From NCBI GenBank assembly GCA_964638635.1, contig CAZXAQ010000006.1:1-64000 (forward strand): a stretch of DNA of 64,000 nt, read 5' to 3'. The DNA is from SZUA-430 sp964638635 (lineage in GTDB: Bacteria; Pseudomonadota; Alphaproteobacteria; Micropepsales; Micropepsaceae). This document shows positions 7,838 through 16,372 of this stretch, one piece after another. The notes under the pieces are model-generated. The model saw only the letters and a list, made by a program, of their open reading frames with translations. It had not been told where the DNA came from and ran no database searches. A program made the position numbers and the translations under genes. Within the stretch, counting starts at the first letter, position 1. Each line of letters opens with the position of its first letter.

Positions 7838-7998
7838 GCAGGCCCGGATGAAGAGGCCCACCACCCACAAGGCTCTGGACCCGTGGCCTCCCCACGTTTC
7901 GTACGTGGGGAACCGTGGCGATGTAATGGAATCAGGAAGCAACCGCGGCGAAACACCGTGGCAATGGAAGCTGGAAGGCTCCTCGATCCGGGCACTGC
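7838..7998 (-). ncRNA. Candidate retron msr-msd RNA (about 161 nt)
   Basis: Immediately upstream of the RT, on the same strand, complementary arms flank a structured segment. The 5' arm (7998-7986) reads GCAGTGCCCGGAT and the 3' arm (7849-7838) is its complement except for one bulged T. Weaker pairing continues inward. This is the a1/a2 architecture of retron RNAs. Just after the 5' arm is an AGC, a candidate for the branching guanosine. Inside lie a short hairpin at 7943-7961 (CCACGG, 7-nt loop, CCGCGG, one mismatch) and a perfect 8-bp hairpin with 5-nt loop at 7890-7910, a candidate msd stem. The heptamer GCCACGG occurs three times. Boundaries are inferred. Confidence 0.72.
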
Positions 7999-8015
7999 AA
8001 GTCTGAATGTCATGG

Positions 8016-9614
8016 TCAGCCCTCCCCCGCCCCGCTGTCAACTTCCCAGCGTTGGGGCTGTTTGCGCGTCGCCTGCTGGCCAGCGGCTGCGGTGTCGGCG
8101 GGGAGGCTTGAGGGTTGGTCGGCGCGCTGCGATTCGCTGGCCTTGAAGAGGGCGAGCATGTGTTCGCAGGGGCCTTGGTTCATCAGGTGCTCGGCGAAAT
8201 GCGGGCACGAGCAGCGGCCGAAGATGATGCGGCCATTGTCGTTGACCGCGATCTCGACCGGTTTTTGATCGGCGACTTCGCCCAAGATACGCCAGTCGCG
8301 ATAGACGATTTCGCGCACGATCTTTTCTTTGGCGTCGCCGGTATGGGGATCGCGAAAGGCGCGGATCTTGCGCGTTTCCTCGACAGTGCAAGACGCGACT
8401 TTGACTTCGTTCTTGGCGAGGAAGGCGTTTGCCAGTTCCTGGCGCAGATCGGGCGGGAAGTACGTCGCTTCGTCGGCTGGCTTTTCGAACAGTTCGCGGT
8501 GGCGGTAGTCGCGCGCTTCGACGTCGAACATCGCCCTGCCCTGGCGGCAGAGCCGCACGAGGATGCGGGAGGCGGCTGTCTTGTCGATCGCAAGCGCGCT
8601 GGCCAGTTGATCGATCGAGACGTGGTAATTCTTGCGCAGCAGGTCCATTGCCGCGGGGAGTTTGGGGTCGTCTTCGGCGGTACCGCTGGCGAGCAGGTCG
8701 AAGCCGCCGGTGTTCGTGAACGCGCTGCCGGACCAGCCGGTAACGCCGAGCAGGAACGTCATGCCGGGGAGCTTGACCGCATAGAAGCTCGGCAGCGCGC
8801 GGCCTTTCAGATAGATGTCGACTTGATCGGCGAACGGCAGCAAGCCCTCGATCAGCTTCAGGCGGCGGCGGCCCCAGACGCGCGTCGTTTTGCGTTCGGT
8901 GTAGTTGTGGCTTGCGCCTTCGAACGCGATGACGGTTTCCCATGGTTCGAGCACGAGCTTCACGTCTTGACCGGGTTCGAATTCGTAGCGCAGGCCGCGC
9001 GGCGAGACTTTCGCTTTCGTTTGGCCCAGCGTTCGGATCGCGGCGAGGAGGTCGATCGGCTTTACGCTGACGCGTGTGCCCGGCAAGCCCATCGCGGCTT
9101 GCACCTGTAGGAAACCGCGAACCCAGGTTTCGGGGAGGTCGACTTTCTTCTCGAAGCGGCCGCCGGCGCTGGATGTCGCTACCTCAAAGCCCTCCGGACC
9201 GATGCGGAATGTGGTCGAGCGGCTTGTGCGCATTTCCCCGAGCGCGCCCCAGAGCCAGGCGGAGAAGTCGATGTTCGTCGTGCCGGTGACAACGTCGCCC
9301 ATCGTGTCGAACAATTTTGGATCGACGATCAGCGCACCGTAGACGGATTGGTCTTGGCTGAACGCTTCGAAGAAGACGCGGTCGGGGTGGACGGTGATGA
9401 CGGGGTCGAGGATCTCGGCGTCGCTGAGCCAGGTGTCGTCGGACCAAATCAGCTGGCCGAGCGTGCGCAAGGCGATGCGCAGGATGAAGCCGTGGTCGCG
9501 CACAGTTCCGTGAAAGCGCACGGGGCGGCGCAGGTTCGTGGCGACGGCGACGTTGGTGGCGTCCGCGGTCGAGTCGAGCTGCGATGGCATCGCGTAGTCG
9601 ACGAGGACGATCAT
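8016..9614 (-). CDS. Winged-helix/SWIM zinc-finger protein, retron-associated
   Basis: A 532-residue protein. The N-terminal part (about 1-310) is a mixed fold I do not recognise. Residues about 319-375 look like a winged helix (SIDQLASALAIDKTAASRILVRLCRQGR). Near the C-terminus is a SWIM zinc finger with Cys468, Cys470, Cys483 and His485 (CxCx12CxH). SWIM fingers bind DNA or proteins. Its ATG overlaps the stop of the upstream helical protein gene (ATGA), so the two are translationally coupled. The gene ends 17 bp before the candidate msr-msd RNA. The WH plus SWIM layout matches the WHSWIM component that I recall for type XIII retrons. It could sense or be held in check by the msDNA; that is inference. 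Confidence 0.85.
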   Translation of the reverse strand: MIVLVDYAMPSQLDSTADATNVAVATNLRRPVRFHGTVRDHGFILRIALRTLGQLIWSDDTWLSDAEILDPVITVHPDRVFFEAFSQDQSVYGALIVDPKLFDTMGDVVTGTTNIDFSAWLWGALGEMRTSRSTTFRIGPEGFEVATSSAGGRFEKKVDLPETWVRGFLQVQAAMGLPGTRVSVKPIDLLAAIRTLGQTKAKVSPRGLRYEFEPGQDVKLVLEPWETVIAFEGASHNYTERKTTRVWGRRRLKLIEGLLPFADQVDIYLKGRALPSFYAVKLPGMTFLLGVTGWSGSAFTNTGGFDLLASGTAEDDPKLPAAMDLLRKNYHVSIDQLASALAIDKTAASRILVRLCRQGRAMFDVEARDYRHRELFEKPADEATYFPPDLRQELANAFLAKNEVKVASCTVEETRKIRAFRDPHTGDAKEKIVREIVYRDWRILGEVADQKPVEIAVNDNGRIIFGRCSCPHFAEHLMNQGPCEHMLALFKASESQRADQPSSLPADTAAAGQQATRKQPQRWEVDSGAGEG

Positions 9615-11500
9615 GCCGCGCTCCGCTGTGGCGTGCGGCGGTAGACGACTTGTTGCTCGCGCGGGTTGGCGAGTTCGGGCGACGCTTCAAGGACGGCGCC
9701 GATGAGCCCGATCAGCTCCGCCTTCGGATACTTCTTGTTCGGCAGTTTGAGCGCGTCGCGGGCGCGTGTGAGGATACGCTTGGCGGCCTCGGGTCCGGAG
9801 CGCGCCGCGTTGGCGAGCGCTTGGAAGGCCGCAAGGCGTGTCTTGCGGTGGATCGGACGCAGGAGCGTGCCGAGCAGAATGTCGAGGTTCGCGCCGGCAA
9901 GTTGCGCGGCGCGCGGGTCGCGCAGTGCGAGGATCCGATAGCCCAGCGTCATCACGTGGATGTCGGAACCTTCCACGAGGTCCTGGACCGCGACCGGCGA
10001 AGTGAGAAACGACCGCAGCGAACGCGAGAACAAAAGGCGCGCGAGATCGTTGTTTCTGAGCAGCGCGTGGTAGGCGTTGAGCGTGAACGCAGGTATGCGC
10101 GTGAGCACGCCTGCGGCGCGGCGCGCGAAGGCTTCTTCATCCTTGTCGCGGATGTCTTGGTAGTATTTCGCGAGTTCCGCCGCGGTGGCCTGCAGCGGAT
10201 CGGGCTTGTCGTTGGGGCGACCTGCGCGCGCTTGCCACGACACGTGGGTGGCATAGCGGGCGGCGAGCGTGTCCATCAGTTCCGTGTCGTTCGCGGCGCG
10301 CGCCAGACTCACGAGCTTCGCGTAACCCCTGCCCCACCAGCGCGGTGTGACTTGCGCGCGGAAGGGGCCGCGCACGAGGTCGGGGTAACGCTCATAGAGC
10401 CTCGACGCGAGATCGTCTTCGAGGCTGTGCACGCGCGCGAGGCCGACGCCCGGCCAATTCCATTCCTGGCTGACACCTGCAAGTGCGCGCAGACGTTCGC
10501 GCTGACGATCCTCGGGCAGCGACGAGTCCTTGAGGACGGCGTCGACGCCGTCCTGGTAGAATTTTGGCGGACCGGATCGTGTCGCGGCCGTCCAGAGATC
10601 CCACCAACCGTTCTTGGCGGCGAGATCGATCATGCGCTTCGCTTCTTTGTCTCTGCCCCAACCGCCGATCGTGTCGTTCAGCTTCGCGCGGACGTACGGA
10701 AAGACATCGCGGCCGCGTTTCTCAAGGAGGTCGAGGACCGTCGGGGTCACCTCGAGGCGATAACCTTCGGGGTGACGTTCGATCAGCTCTTCGTTGAGTT
10801 TGGCGACGTCGGTTTCGGATTTGGCGAGCGCCAGCACGTCATCGCGCCAGCGCGCGACAGGGATCAGCTTGCGATAGAGCGCGCGATAGAACTTGTGGTC
10901 GTTCTTAGCGCGGGCGAGTGTGGCGAGTTTGTCCCACATGCCGCGCTTGTTCTCGTCGCTCCAATAGTTGCGTGGGGCGTGGTCGAGAATGAATTTCGTG
11001 GCGCCGGGGTCGGTTTCGTAGAGCCTGGTCGCCGTCGTCTCGTCGAGCGTGAACCAGTCGTTGAATTCGTCGAGCACGACTGCGCGGGCGGCGGCGCCGG
11101 GGGCGGCGCGATAGCCCTCAAGCAGCGCGCTACAAAAACGCGTTTCATCGACGCCCCAGCCTTTGACCTTGGCGTATTTCCAGCGGAGCAAACGGCGCAC
11201 GAGGTTCGTGTCGCGCGCTTGGCGGGCGGCGCCCAGCCAATCCTCGAGTTCCTTTGGGTGGTCGGTCCAGTAGACACGCGTCCACCTTTTGCCGTCGGTG
11301 ATCCAGTCGGAGAAGTTGTTCAGGATGAGCGAGCGGAAGATCGGCCGGCTTCGGGCATAGAGTTTCGGGCCCCAGTGCCAGGTGGTGCCGGGAAACGTCG
11401 GGTCTTTCGCCAAGCCTTCAAGATTGTCGCGCAGCCGCTTGTTGTCGGGCTGGCTTTCCAACAGCTGGTCGATGGCTCGAATGAGCGCTTTCGGTTCCAT
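9611..11500 (-). CDS. Large all-helical ARM/HEAT-like repeat protein, retron-associated
   Basis: A 629-residue protein with no signal peptide and no membrane segment. It is built of many short amphipathic helices, rich in Ala, Leu, Arg and Trp, in a pattern suggesting ARM/HEAT-type superhelical repeats. No catalytic motif is visible. The ATG was chosen over an upstream start because AAGGG lies six bases before it and the upstream part is unlike protein. The gene is first in the island and overlaps the SWIM gene by four bases. Position and fold fit the ARM-repeat partner that I recall for type XIII retrons, where it would be a candidate effector or scaffold. Function otherwise unknown. Confidence 0.8.
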   Translation of the reverse strand: MEPKALIRAIDQLLESQPDNKRLRDNLEGLAKDPTFPGTTWHWGPKLYARSRPIFRSLILNNFSDWITDGKRWTRVYWTDHPKELEDWLGAARQARDTNLVRRLLRWKYAKVKGWGVDETRFCSALLEGYRAAPGAAARAVVLDEFNDWFTLDETTATRLYETDPGATKFILDHAPRNYWSDENKRGMWDKLATLARAKNDHKFYRALYRKLIPVARWRDDVLALAKSETDVAKLNEELIERHPEGYRLEVTPTVLDLLEKRGRDVFPYVRAKLNDTIGGWGRDKEAKRMIDLAAKNGWWDLWTAATRSGPPKFYQDGVDAVLKDSSLPEDRQRERLRALAGVSQEWNWPGVGLARVHSLEDDLASRLYERYPDLVRGPFRAQVTPRWWGRGYAKLVSLARAANDTELMDTLAARYATHVSWQARAGRPNDKPDPLQATAAELAKYYQDIRDKDEEAFARRAAGVLTRIPAFTLNAYHALLRNNDLARLLFSRSLRSFLTSPVAVQDLVEGSDIHVMTLGYRILALRDPRAAQLAGANLDILLGTLLRPIHRKTRLAAFQALANAARSGPEAAKRILTRARDALKLPNKKYPKAELIGLIGAVLEASPELANPREQQVVYRRTPQRSAA

Positions 11501-11648
11501 CGCAACCCTTGAGATTCGGCAACTTGAGAGTGCCCTGACCGATGGGGGCGGCGTCAAGGCAGTGGGGATTGTATTTGGCCGCCTTCCGCAAGCGGGCGAG
11601 TTCTGCTTAAACGCGCGGGCTTTGAGTGCAACTTGAAAGCGTGCGGCG

Positions 11649-12713
11649 ATGACCGAGCGGAAGAACGGCCTGACCTATGCCCAAGCGGGTGTCGATATCG
11701 ACGCCGGCGAAGCGTTGGTTGAAGCGATCAAGCCGCTCGCCAAGTCGACGGCGCGTGCGGGCGCGGACGCGGACCTCGGCGGGTTCGGCGGCTTGTTCGA
11801 TTTGAAGGCGGCTGGGTTCAAAGACCCACTCTTGGTTGCGGGGACGGATGGCGTCGGCACGAAGCTTAAGGTCGCGATCGAGAGCGGCATTCATGACACC
11901 GTTGGGATCGATCTCGTCGCGATGTCGGTGAACGACATTGTCGTGCAAGGGGCGGAGCCGTTGCTGTTCCTCGATTATTTTGCGACGGGGAAGCTCGACG
12001 TGAAGGTCGGCACTGAAGTCGTGAAGGGTGTGGCCGAAGGCTGCCGGCAGGCGGGCTGCGCGCTCGTCGGCGGCGAGACGGCCGAGATGCCGGGGATGTA
12101 CGCGCGTGGCGATTACGATCTCGCGGGGTTTGCGATCGGCGCGGTCGAACGTGATCAGGTGTTGCCGCGGCGGGATATGGCTGTGGGCGACGTGGTGCTC
12201 GGGCTGCAGTCGTCCGGCGTGCATTCGAACGGGTTTTCGTTGGTCCGCCGAATCGTGGCCGATCAAGGGCTGAAATACGAGTCGCCAGCGCCGTTTGCAA
12301 AGGGCGAAAGCCTTGGCCGCGCGCTGTTGGCACCGACGCGCATCTATGTGAAGAGCGCGCTTGCCGCGATCCGTAAGAGCGAGGTGAAGGGTTTTGCCCA
12401 CATCACCGGCGGCGGCTTGACCGAAAACGTGCCGCGCGTGGTGCCGGACGATCTCGACATCGAGATTGATCTTGGCACTTGGACGCCGTTGCCGGTGTTT
12501 CAATGGCTTGCGAAAAGCGGCGGCGTGGAAGAGCGCGAGATGCTGCGCACGTTCAACTGCGGTGTTGGCATGATCGTCGTCGTGCCCGGCGCGCGGGCGG
12601 ATGAAGCCGCGCGCGTGCTGACGGAGGCGGGTGAGCTGGTGTTCCGGCTTGGGCGATTGATCAAGGGCAACGGCGAACCGACGGTGCGGTACAAGGGCCG
12701 CCTCGCGCTGTGA
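11649..12713 (+). CDS. purM: Phosphoribosylformylglycinamidine cyclo-ligase (AIR synthetase)
   Basis: The 354-residue enzyme catalyses ATP-dependent ring closure of formylglycinamidine ribonucleotide to aminoimidazole ribonucleotide in de novo purine synthesis. Visible family motifs are GLTYAQAGVDIDAGE at the N-terminus, GTDGVGTKLKVA, VDLVAMSVNDIV-type residues near 85, GGETAEMPG and the C-terminal HITGGGLTENVPR. Length is typical. The stop codon overlaps the purN start, so the two purine genes are coupled. It is divergent from the retron-like island; about 150 bp separate the two starts. Confidence 0.95.
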   Translation: MTERKNGLTYAQAGVDIDAGEALVEAIKPLAKSTARAGADADLGGFGGLFDLKAAGFKDPLLVAGTDGVGTKLKVAIESGIHDTVGIDLVAMSVNDIVVQGAEPLLFLDYFATGKLDVKVGTEVVKGVAEGCRQAGCALVGGETAEMPGMYARGDYDLAGFAIGAVERDQVLPRRDMAVGDVVLGLQSSGVHSNGFSLVRRIVADQGLKYESPAPFAKGESLGRALLAPTRIYVKSALAAIRKSEVKGFAHITGGGLTENVPRVVPDDLDIEIDLGTWTPLPVFQWLAKSGGVEEREMLRTFNCGVGMIVVVPGARADEAARVLTEAGELVFRLGRLIKGNGEPTVRYKGRLAL

Positions 12714-13297
12714 CGCGCAAACGCGTCGCCATTCTCATCTCCGGACGCGGCAGCAACATGCGGGCGCTGATCGAGGCGGCGCGGGCGTCCAACTTTCCGG
12801 GCGAGATCGTGCTTGTCGTGGCGAGCCGGATGGAGGCGGAAGGGCTTGGCGTAGCGCGCGAACTTGGAATCGAGACCGCGCTTGTCGATCAGGTGCGCTA
12901 CCGGCGCGAGAACCGCGATCGCGAGGCCTACGATGCAGAGCTGCATCACGTTTTGACGCGGGCAAATGTCGAGTTCATCTGCCTTGCGGGGTTCATGCGC
13001 ATCTTATCGTCCGGCTTCGTGCGGAAGTGGGAGGGGCGTATCGTCAACATCCACCCTTCCCTGCTGCCGGCGTTTCGCGGGTTGAAGCCGCAGCGCCAAG
13101 CGCTCGACGCAGGCGTGAAAGTCACGGGCTGCACGGTTCATTACGTGGTCCCGGAGCTTGATGCGGGGCCGACGATTGCGCAGACGGAAGTGCCCGTGCT
13201 TGACGGCGACACGGAAGAGAGCCTGACCGCGCGCATCTTGGAGGCCGAGCACAAGCTTTATCCGGCGGCTCTGAGGAAGGCGCTGACTACTTCTTGA
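12710..13297 (+). CDS. purN: Phosphoribosylglycinamide formyltransferase
   Basis: A 195-residue GAR transformylase that uses 10-formyltetrahydrofolate in the third step of purine synthesis. Motifs: ISGRGSNMRALIEA for phosphate binding, FMRILSSGFV, the catalytic NIHPSLLPAFRGL (Asn and His), and VTGCTVHYVVPELDAGPTI with the catalytic Asp. The start is a GTG that overlaps the purM stop as GTGA. The 3' end overlaps the convergent oxidoreductase gene by 11 bases. Typical length and complete domain. Confidence 0.95.
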   Translation: MTRKRVAILISGRGSNMRALIEAARASNFPGEIVLVVASRMEAEGLGVARELGIETALVDQVRYRRENRDREAYDAELHHVLTRANVEFICLAGFMRILSSGFVRKWEGRIVNIHPSLLPAFRGLKPQRQALDAGVKVTGCTVHYVVPELDAGPTIAQTEVPVLDGDTEESLTARILEAEHKLYPAALRKALTTS

Positions 13298-14780
13298 GGA
13301 TCGCGCGCGCTGCGTTGCGGCCGGCCGCGCCGCTGATGCCGCCGCCGCCATGCACGCCGTTGCCGCACAGATAGAGGCCGTCGACCGGCGTCTTGTGCGT
13401 CGACCAGCCTGGCATCGGGCGCATGAAGAACATTTGGTCGAGGATCAGCTGGCCGTGGTTCAGGTCGCCCTCGGTCAATCCGTAAGTCTTTTCGAGGTCG
13501 AGCGGCGTCAGCGATTTGATTTCGCGGATCGACGCTTTGAGTTGCGGGAACGTGGCCGCCGCCGTGTCGATGGCGCAACGCTCGAGCACGGCGCGCTCTT
13601 GGCCCCAATCGCGTTCGCGTAAGGCGTAAGGGGCGAACTGGACGTGGATCGAGACCGTGCGGCCCGCGGTTGTGATCTCCAGATACGGGTTCGCCGACAA
13701 CTGGCCGTACTTCGCGGCGTCGTACGCGCGTTCGAGGTAGCGAATGCCGGGCGCGACGGCGAGCGTACCGGGAGGCAGACCGTGATTGCCGTCGGTCAAC
13801 AGGTGCACTTTGGCGACGGCGCCGCGCATCTTGATCGATTGCGTCGCCCACACGAATTCGGGCGGTAGCTCGGGTGCGCCGACGAGGTCGAGCAGCGTGT
13901 GGCGCGGGTCGGCGCCAGACACTACGATCGGTGCGGCGACGTCTTCGCCGCTCGTCAGACGAACACCGCGCGCGCGGAGATCGTCGACCAAGATCGCCGC
14001 GACGCCAGCGGATAGGCGCAGCGTCCCGCCGCGGGCCTTGAGCGCCGCAATGAGCGCATCGGCGATGCGGCCGATGCCGCCTTCGACGCGCCGGTGGCCG
14101 GGGCCGCCGCGGTTCAGCCAGTTGTGCATCAGCGTGTAGCCGCTGCCGGCCGACATCGGTCCGAGCGTCGCGCCGTGGATGGCGACCGCGCCGATGGCGG
14201 CGCGTACGACGTCGGATTCGAACCACTCTTCGGTCAGTTCCAGCGCGGACATCGGGAGCGCACGGATCACACGGAACATGTTACGCGGACCCAAGCGGCG
14301 CAGCTGCAGCCCGAGTTTCGCGAGCGGCAGACCTTCGCTCAGCGAGACATGCGGAAGGCGCGGCATCGGCGTGCGATAGGCAGCGTCGAGGAATGCGGCC
14401 GCTTCGTTCATGAAGGCGACGAAGGCCGGCCAGCGTTCGGCGTCGCGCTTCGAGAATGCGGCGATGGAGGCTAGCGTGTGGTCGTCGGAGTCGGCGGTGA
14501 GGCGCAGCTGGCGGCCGTCGGGTAGAGCAGACACGAGCGGCTCGCTGGCTGATGCCGGCAGATCCAGGCCCAGGTCGTTGATGATGTCGGGGCGCAACGA
14601 TCCGCCCGCATGAAGCGCATCAACGGTGAAGCCTTCGGCGAAGGTTTCGGTTGCCGCTTGGCCGCCCGCGATCGCGCGGCGTTCGAGGACCAGCACGCGC
14701 TTGCCGGCCTTTGCCAGGTAGTTCGCCGCGACAAGGCTGTTCAGGCCTGCGCCGATGACGATGATGTCGTGCTCGGCCAT
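13287..14780 (-). CDS. FAD-dependent oxidoreductase, phytoene desaturase-like (copy 1)
   Basis: A 497-residue flavoprotein of the NAD(P)/FAD amine-oxidase/phytoene dehydrogenase-like group. The N-terminal dinucleotide fold shows IIVIGAGLNSLVAANYLAKAG with a following acidic residue (VLVLERR), and the C-terminal FAD motif is GLYLCGNGVHGGGGISGAAGRNAA. The ATG overlaps the stop of the next, homologous gene (TGATG) and an AAGGA lies nine bases upstream. No carotenoid genes are nearby, so a carotenoid substrate should not be assumed. It and the following gene probably act on related or identical substrates, perhaps as partners. Confidence 0.85.
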   Translation of the reverse strand: MAEHDIIVIGAGLNSLVAANYLAKAGKRVLVLERRAIAGGQAATETFAEGFTVDALHAGGSLRPDIINDLGLDLPASASEPLVSALPDGRQLRLTADSDDHTLASIAAFSKRDAERWPAFVAFMNEAAAFLDAAYRTPMPRLPHVSLSEGLPLAKLGLQLRRLGPRNMFRVIRALPMSALELTEEWFESDVVRAAIGAVAIHGATLGPMSAGSGYTLMHNWLNRGGPGHRRVEGGIGRIADALIAALKARGGTLRLSAGVAAILVDDLRARGVRLTSGEDVAAPIVVSGADPRHTLLDLVGAPELPPEFVWATQSIKMRGAVAKVHLLTDGNHGLPPGTLAVAPGIRYLERAYDAAKYGQLSANPYLEITTAGRTVSIHVQFAPYALRERDWGQERAVLERCAIDTAAATFPQLKASIREIKSLTPLDLEKTYGLTEGDLNHGQLILDQMFFMRPMPGWSTHKTPVDGLYLCGNGVHGGGGISGAAGRNAARAILKK

Positions 14781-16363
14781 CAGCGCCAATCCTTCAGCAC
14801 TTCGTCGGCGGCGAGCTTACCGGCCGCGCCCATGACGCCGCCGCCGGGATGCGCGCCGGACGCGCCGAAATAGTAACCGGGCAGCGGCGTGCGGAAGTCG
14901 GCCCATCGCGGCGCGGGGCGCAGGAAGAAGAGCTGATGCAACAGCAATTCACCGTGGAAGATGTTGCCGCCGGTGATGCCGGCGATGCGTTCGATGTCTT
15001 TGGGCGTGATCACCTGTTTGCCGACGATGGCGCGGCGGATGTTTGGCGCGTAGCGTTCGATCGTCGATATCACCGTTTCGCCGAACGCGTCGCGCTTCGC
15101 GTCGGTCCAGCCGCCTGCAATGTCGTAGGGCGCGTATTGCACGAAGCAGGACATCACGTGGTGTCCGGGCGGGGCCATATCGCGATCGATCATCGAGGGG
15201 ATGATCATGTCGATGTAGGGCTGCTTGGAGAACTGGCCGTATTTCGCTTCGTCGTAGGCGCGTTCAATGTAGTCGATCGAGGGGCTGATCGAGATCGCAC
15301 CTTTGTGCAGCGGGCTCTCGCCGGGCAGGCAGGTGAACTTCGGCAGTTCGCTGAGCGCGATGTTGACCTTGCCGGAGGAGCCGCGAACGCGGAAGTTTTT
15401 GATTTGCTCCACGAATTCGTCGGGGAAGTGCTTGCTCTCGACGAATTGCAGGAAGCTGCGTTTCGGGTCGGCCGCGGCCATCACGACTTTGGCGTGCAGT
15501 TCGTCGCCGTTCTCAAGTGCCACGCCGGCGGCGCGGCCTCCTTTGACGATGACCTGTTTCACCGCTGCGCCGGTTCGGATTTCGGCACCGAGCGCGCGTG
15601 CCGACGATGCGATCGCAGCGGTGACGCCGCCGGTACCGTTCTTGGCGAAGCCCCAGGCGCGGAACGCACCGTCGATCTCGCCCATGTAATGGTGCAGCAA
15701 CACGTAGGCCGTGCCCGGCGAATGGGGGCCTAAGAACGTGCCGATGATGCCCGACGCCGATTTCGTGCCTTTCAGCGGGTCGAACTCGAACCACTCGTTG
15801 AGCAAGTCGGCCGACGATTGGGTGACGAGCTTTGCGATCCGGTAGAGCTCTTTCTCACTCAAGCTCCTCGCGTACGCGCCGAGCTTCAGCAGGCCGCGCA
15901 TGTCGCGCCAGGACATCGACGACGGGTCGGGCGGCACCAGCGAAAGGACGGGCTTGATCGCCTTGGCCGCGCGCGCCATGACGCGGCTGTATTCGTCGGC
16001 GGCTTCCGCGTCGCGCGGCGAATGGCGGTATAGCTCGCGGCGTGTCTGGTCGTGGTCGCCCCATTGCGCCAGGTAGTCGCCGTTGTCCATCGGCGTGACG
16101 GTGCTGGGCAGCGGGAGAATCTTCAGGCCATGGCGCGGCAGGTTGAGGTCGCGGATAATTTCGGGCCTGAGCAGGCTTACGACGTAGGAGAATTCGGTGA
16201 AGCGGTAGCCCGGGAAGATCTCTTCGGTCACCGCGGCGCCGCCGACGATCTCGCGGCGCTCCAGGATGACGACCTTCTTGCCCGCTCGCGCGAGATATGC
16301 ACCCGCGATCAGGCCATTGTGGCCCGCGCCGATGACGATGGCGTCGTATTGGTTTGCGGGCAT
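14780..16363 (-). CDS. FAD-dependent oxidoreductase, phytoene desaturase-like (copy 2)
   Basis: A 527-residue paralogue of the downstream gene with the same architecture: AIVIGAGHNGLIAGAYLARAGK at the N-terminus, VVILERREIVGGAA, and the C-terminal GYYFGASGAHPGGGVMGAAGKLAADEVL. The HPGGGV form is typical of the COG1233 group. It is first of the two coupled oxidoreductase genes and lies 140 bp downstream of a GcvT-like gene on the same strand, with a palindromic repeat pair in the gap. The substrate is unknown. Co-location with a folate-binding GcvT-like protein hints at oxidation of an N- or S-methylated compound, but this is inference. Confidence 0.85.
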   Translation of the reverse strand: MPANQYDAIVIGAGHNGLIAGAYLARAGKKVVILERREIVGGAAVTEEIFPGYRFTEFSYVVSLLRPEIIRDLNLPRHGLKILPLPSTVTPMDNGDYLAQWGDHDQTRRELYRHSPRDAEAADEYSRVMARAAKAIKPVLSLVPPDPSSMSWRDMRGLLKLGAYARSLSEKELYRIAKLVTQSSADLLNEWFEFDPLKGTKSASGIIGTFLGPHSPGTAYVLLHHYMGEIDGAFRAWGFAKNGTGGVTAAIASSARALGAEIRTGAAVKQVIVKGGRAAGVALENGDELHAKVVMAAADPKRSFLQFVESKHFPDEFVEQIKNFRVRGSSGKVNIALSELPKFTCLPGESPLHKGAISISPSIDYIERAYDEAKYGQFSKQPYIDMIIPSMIDRDMAPPGHHVMSCFVQYAPYDIAGGWTDAKRDAFGETVISTIERYAPNIRRAIVGKQVITPKDIERIAGITGGNIFHGELLLHQLFFLRPAPRWADFRTPLPGYYFGASGAHPGGGVMGAAGKLAADEVLKDWR

Positions 16364-16372
16364 CTAAGGACC

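Noticed and set aside
6461..8041. RT as part of a diversity-generating retroelement, group II intron or CRISPR locus
   Set aside because: No template/variable repeat pair, no maturase or HNH domain, no intron domain V-like sequence, and no CRISPR repeats or cas genes nearby. NAxxH, VTG and the complementary arms fit a retron better.
9584..11512. Long open frame on the plus strand opposite the helical repeat protein gene
   Set aside because: High-GC codon bias keeps the antisense frame open. It lacks a ribosome-binding site and any domain, and the minus-strand gene is coupled to its neighbour.
11501..11648. Promoter for the retron-like island (TACAAT near 11565 on the minus strand)
   Set aside because: A -10-like TACAAT exists, but the nearest -35-like TTGCGG is only 12 bp away, so I do not call it.
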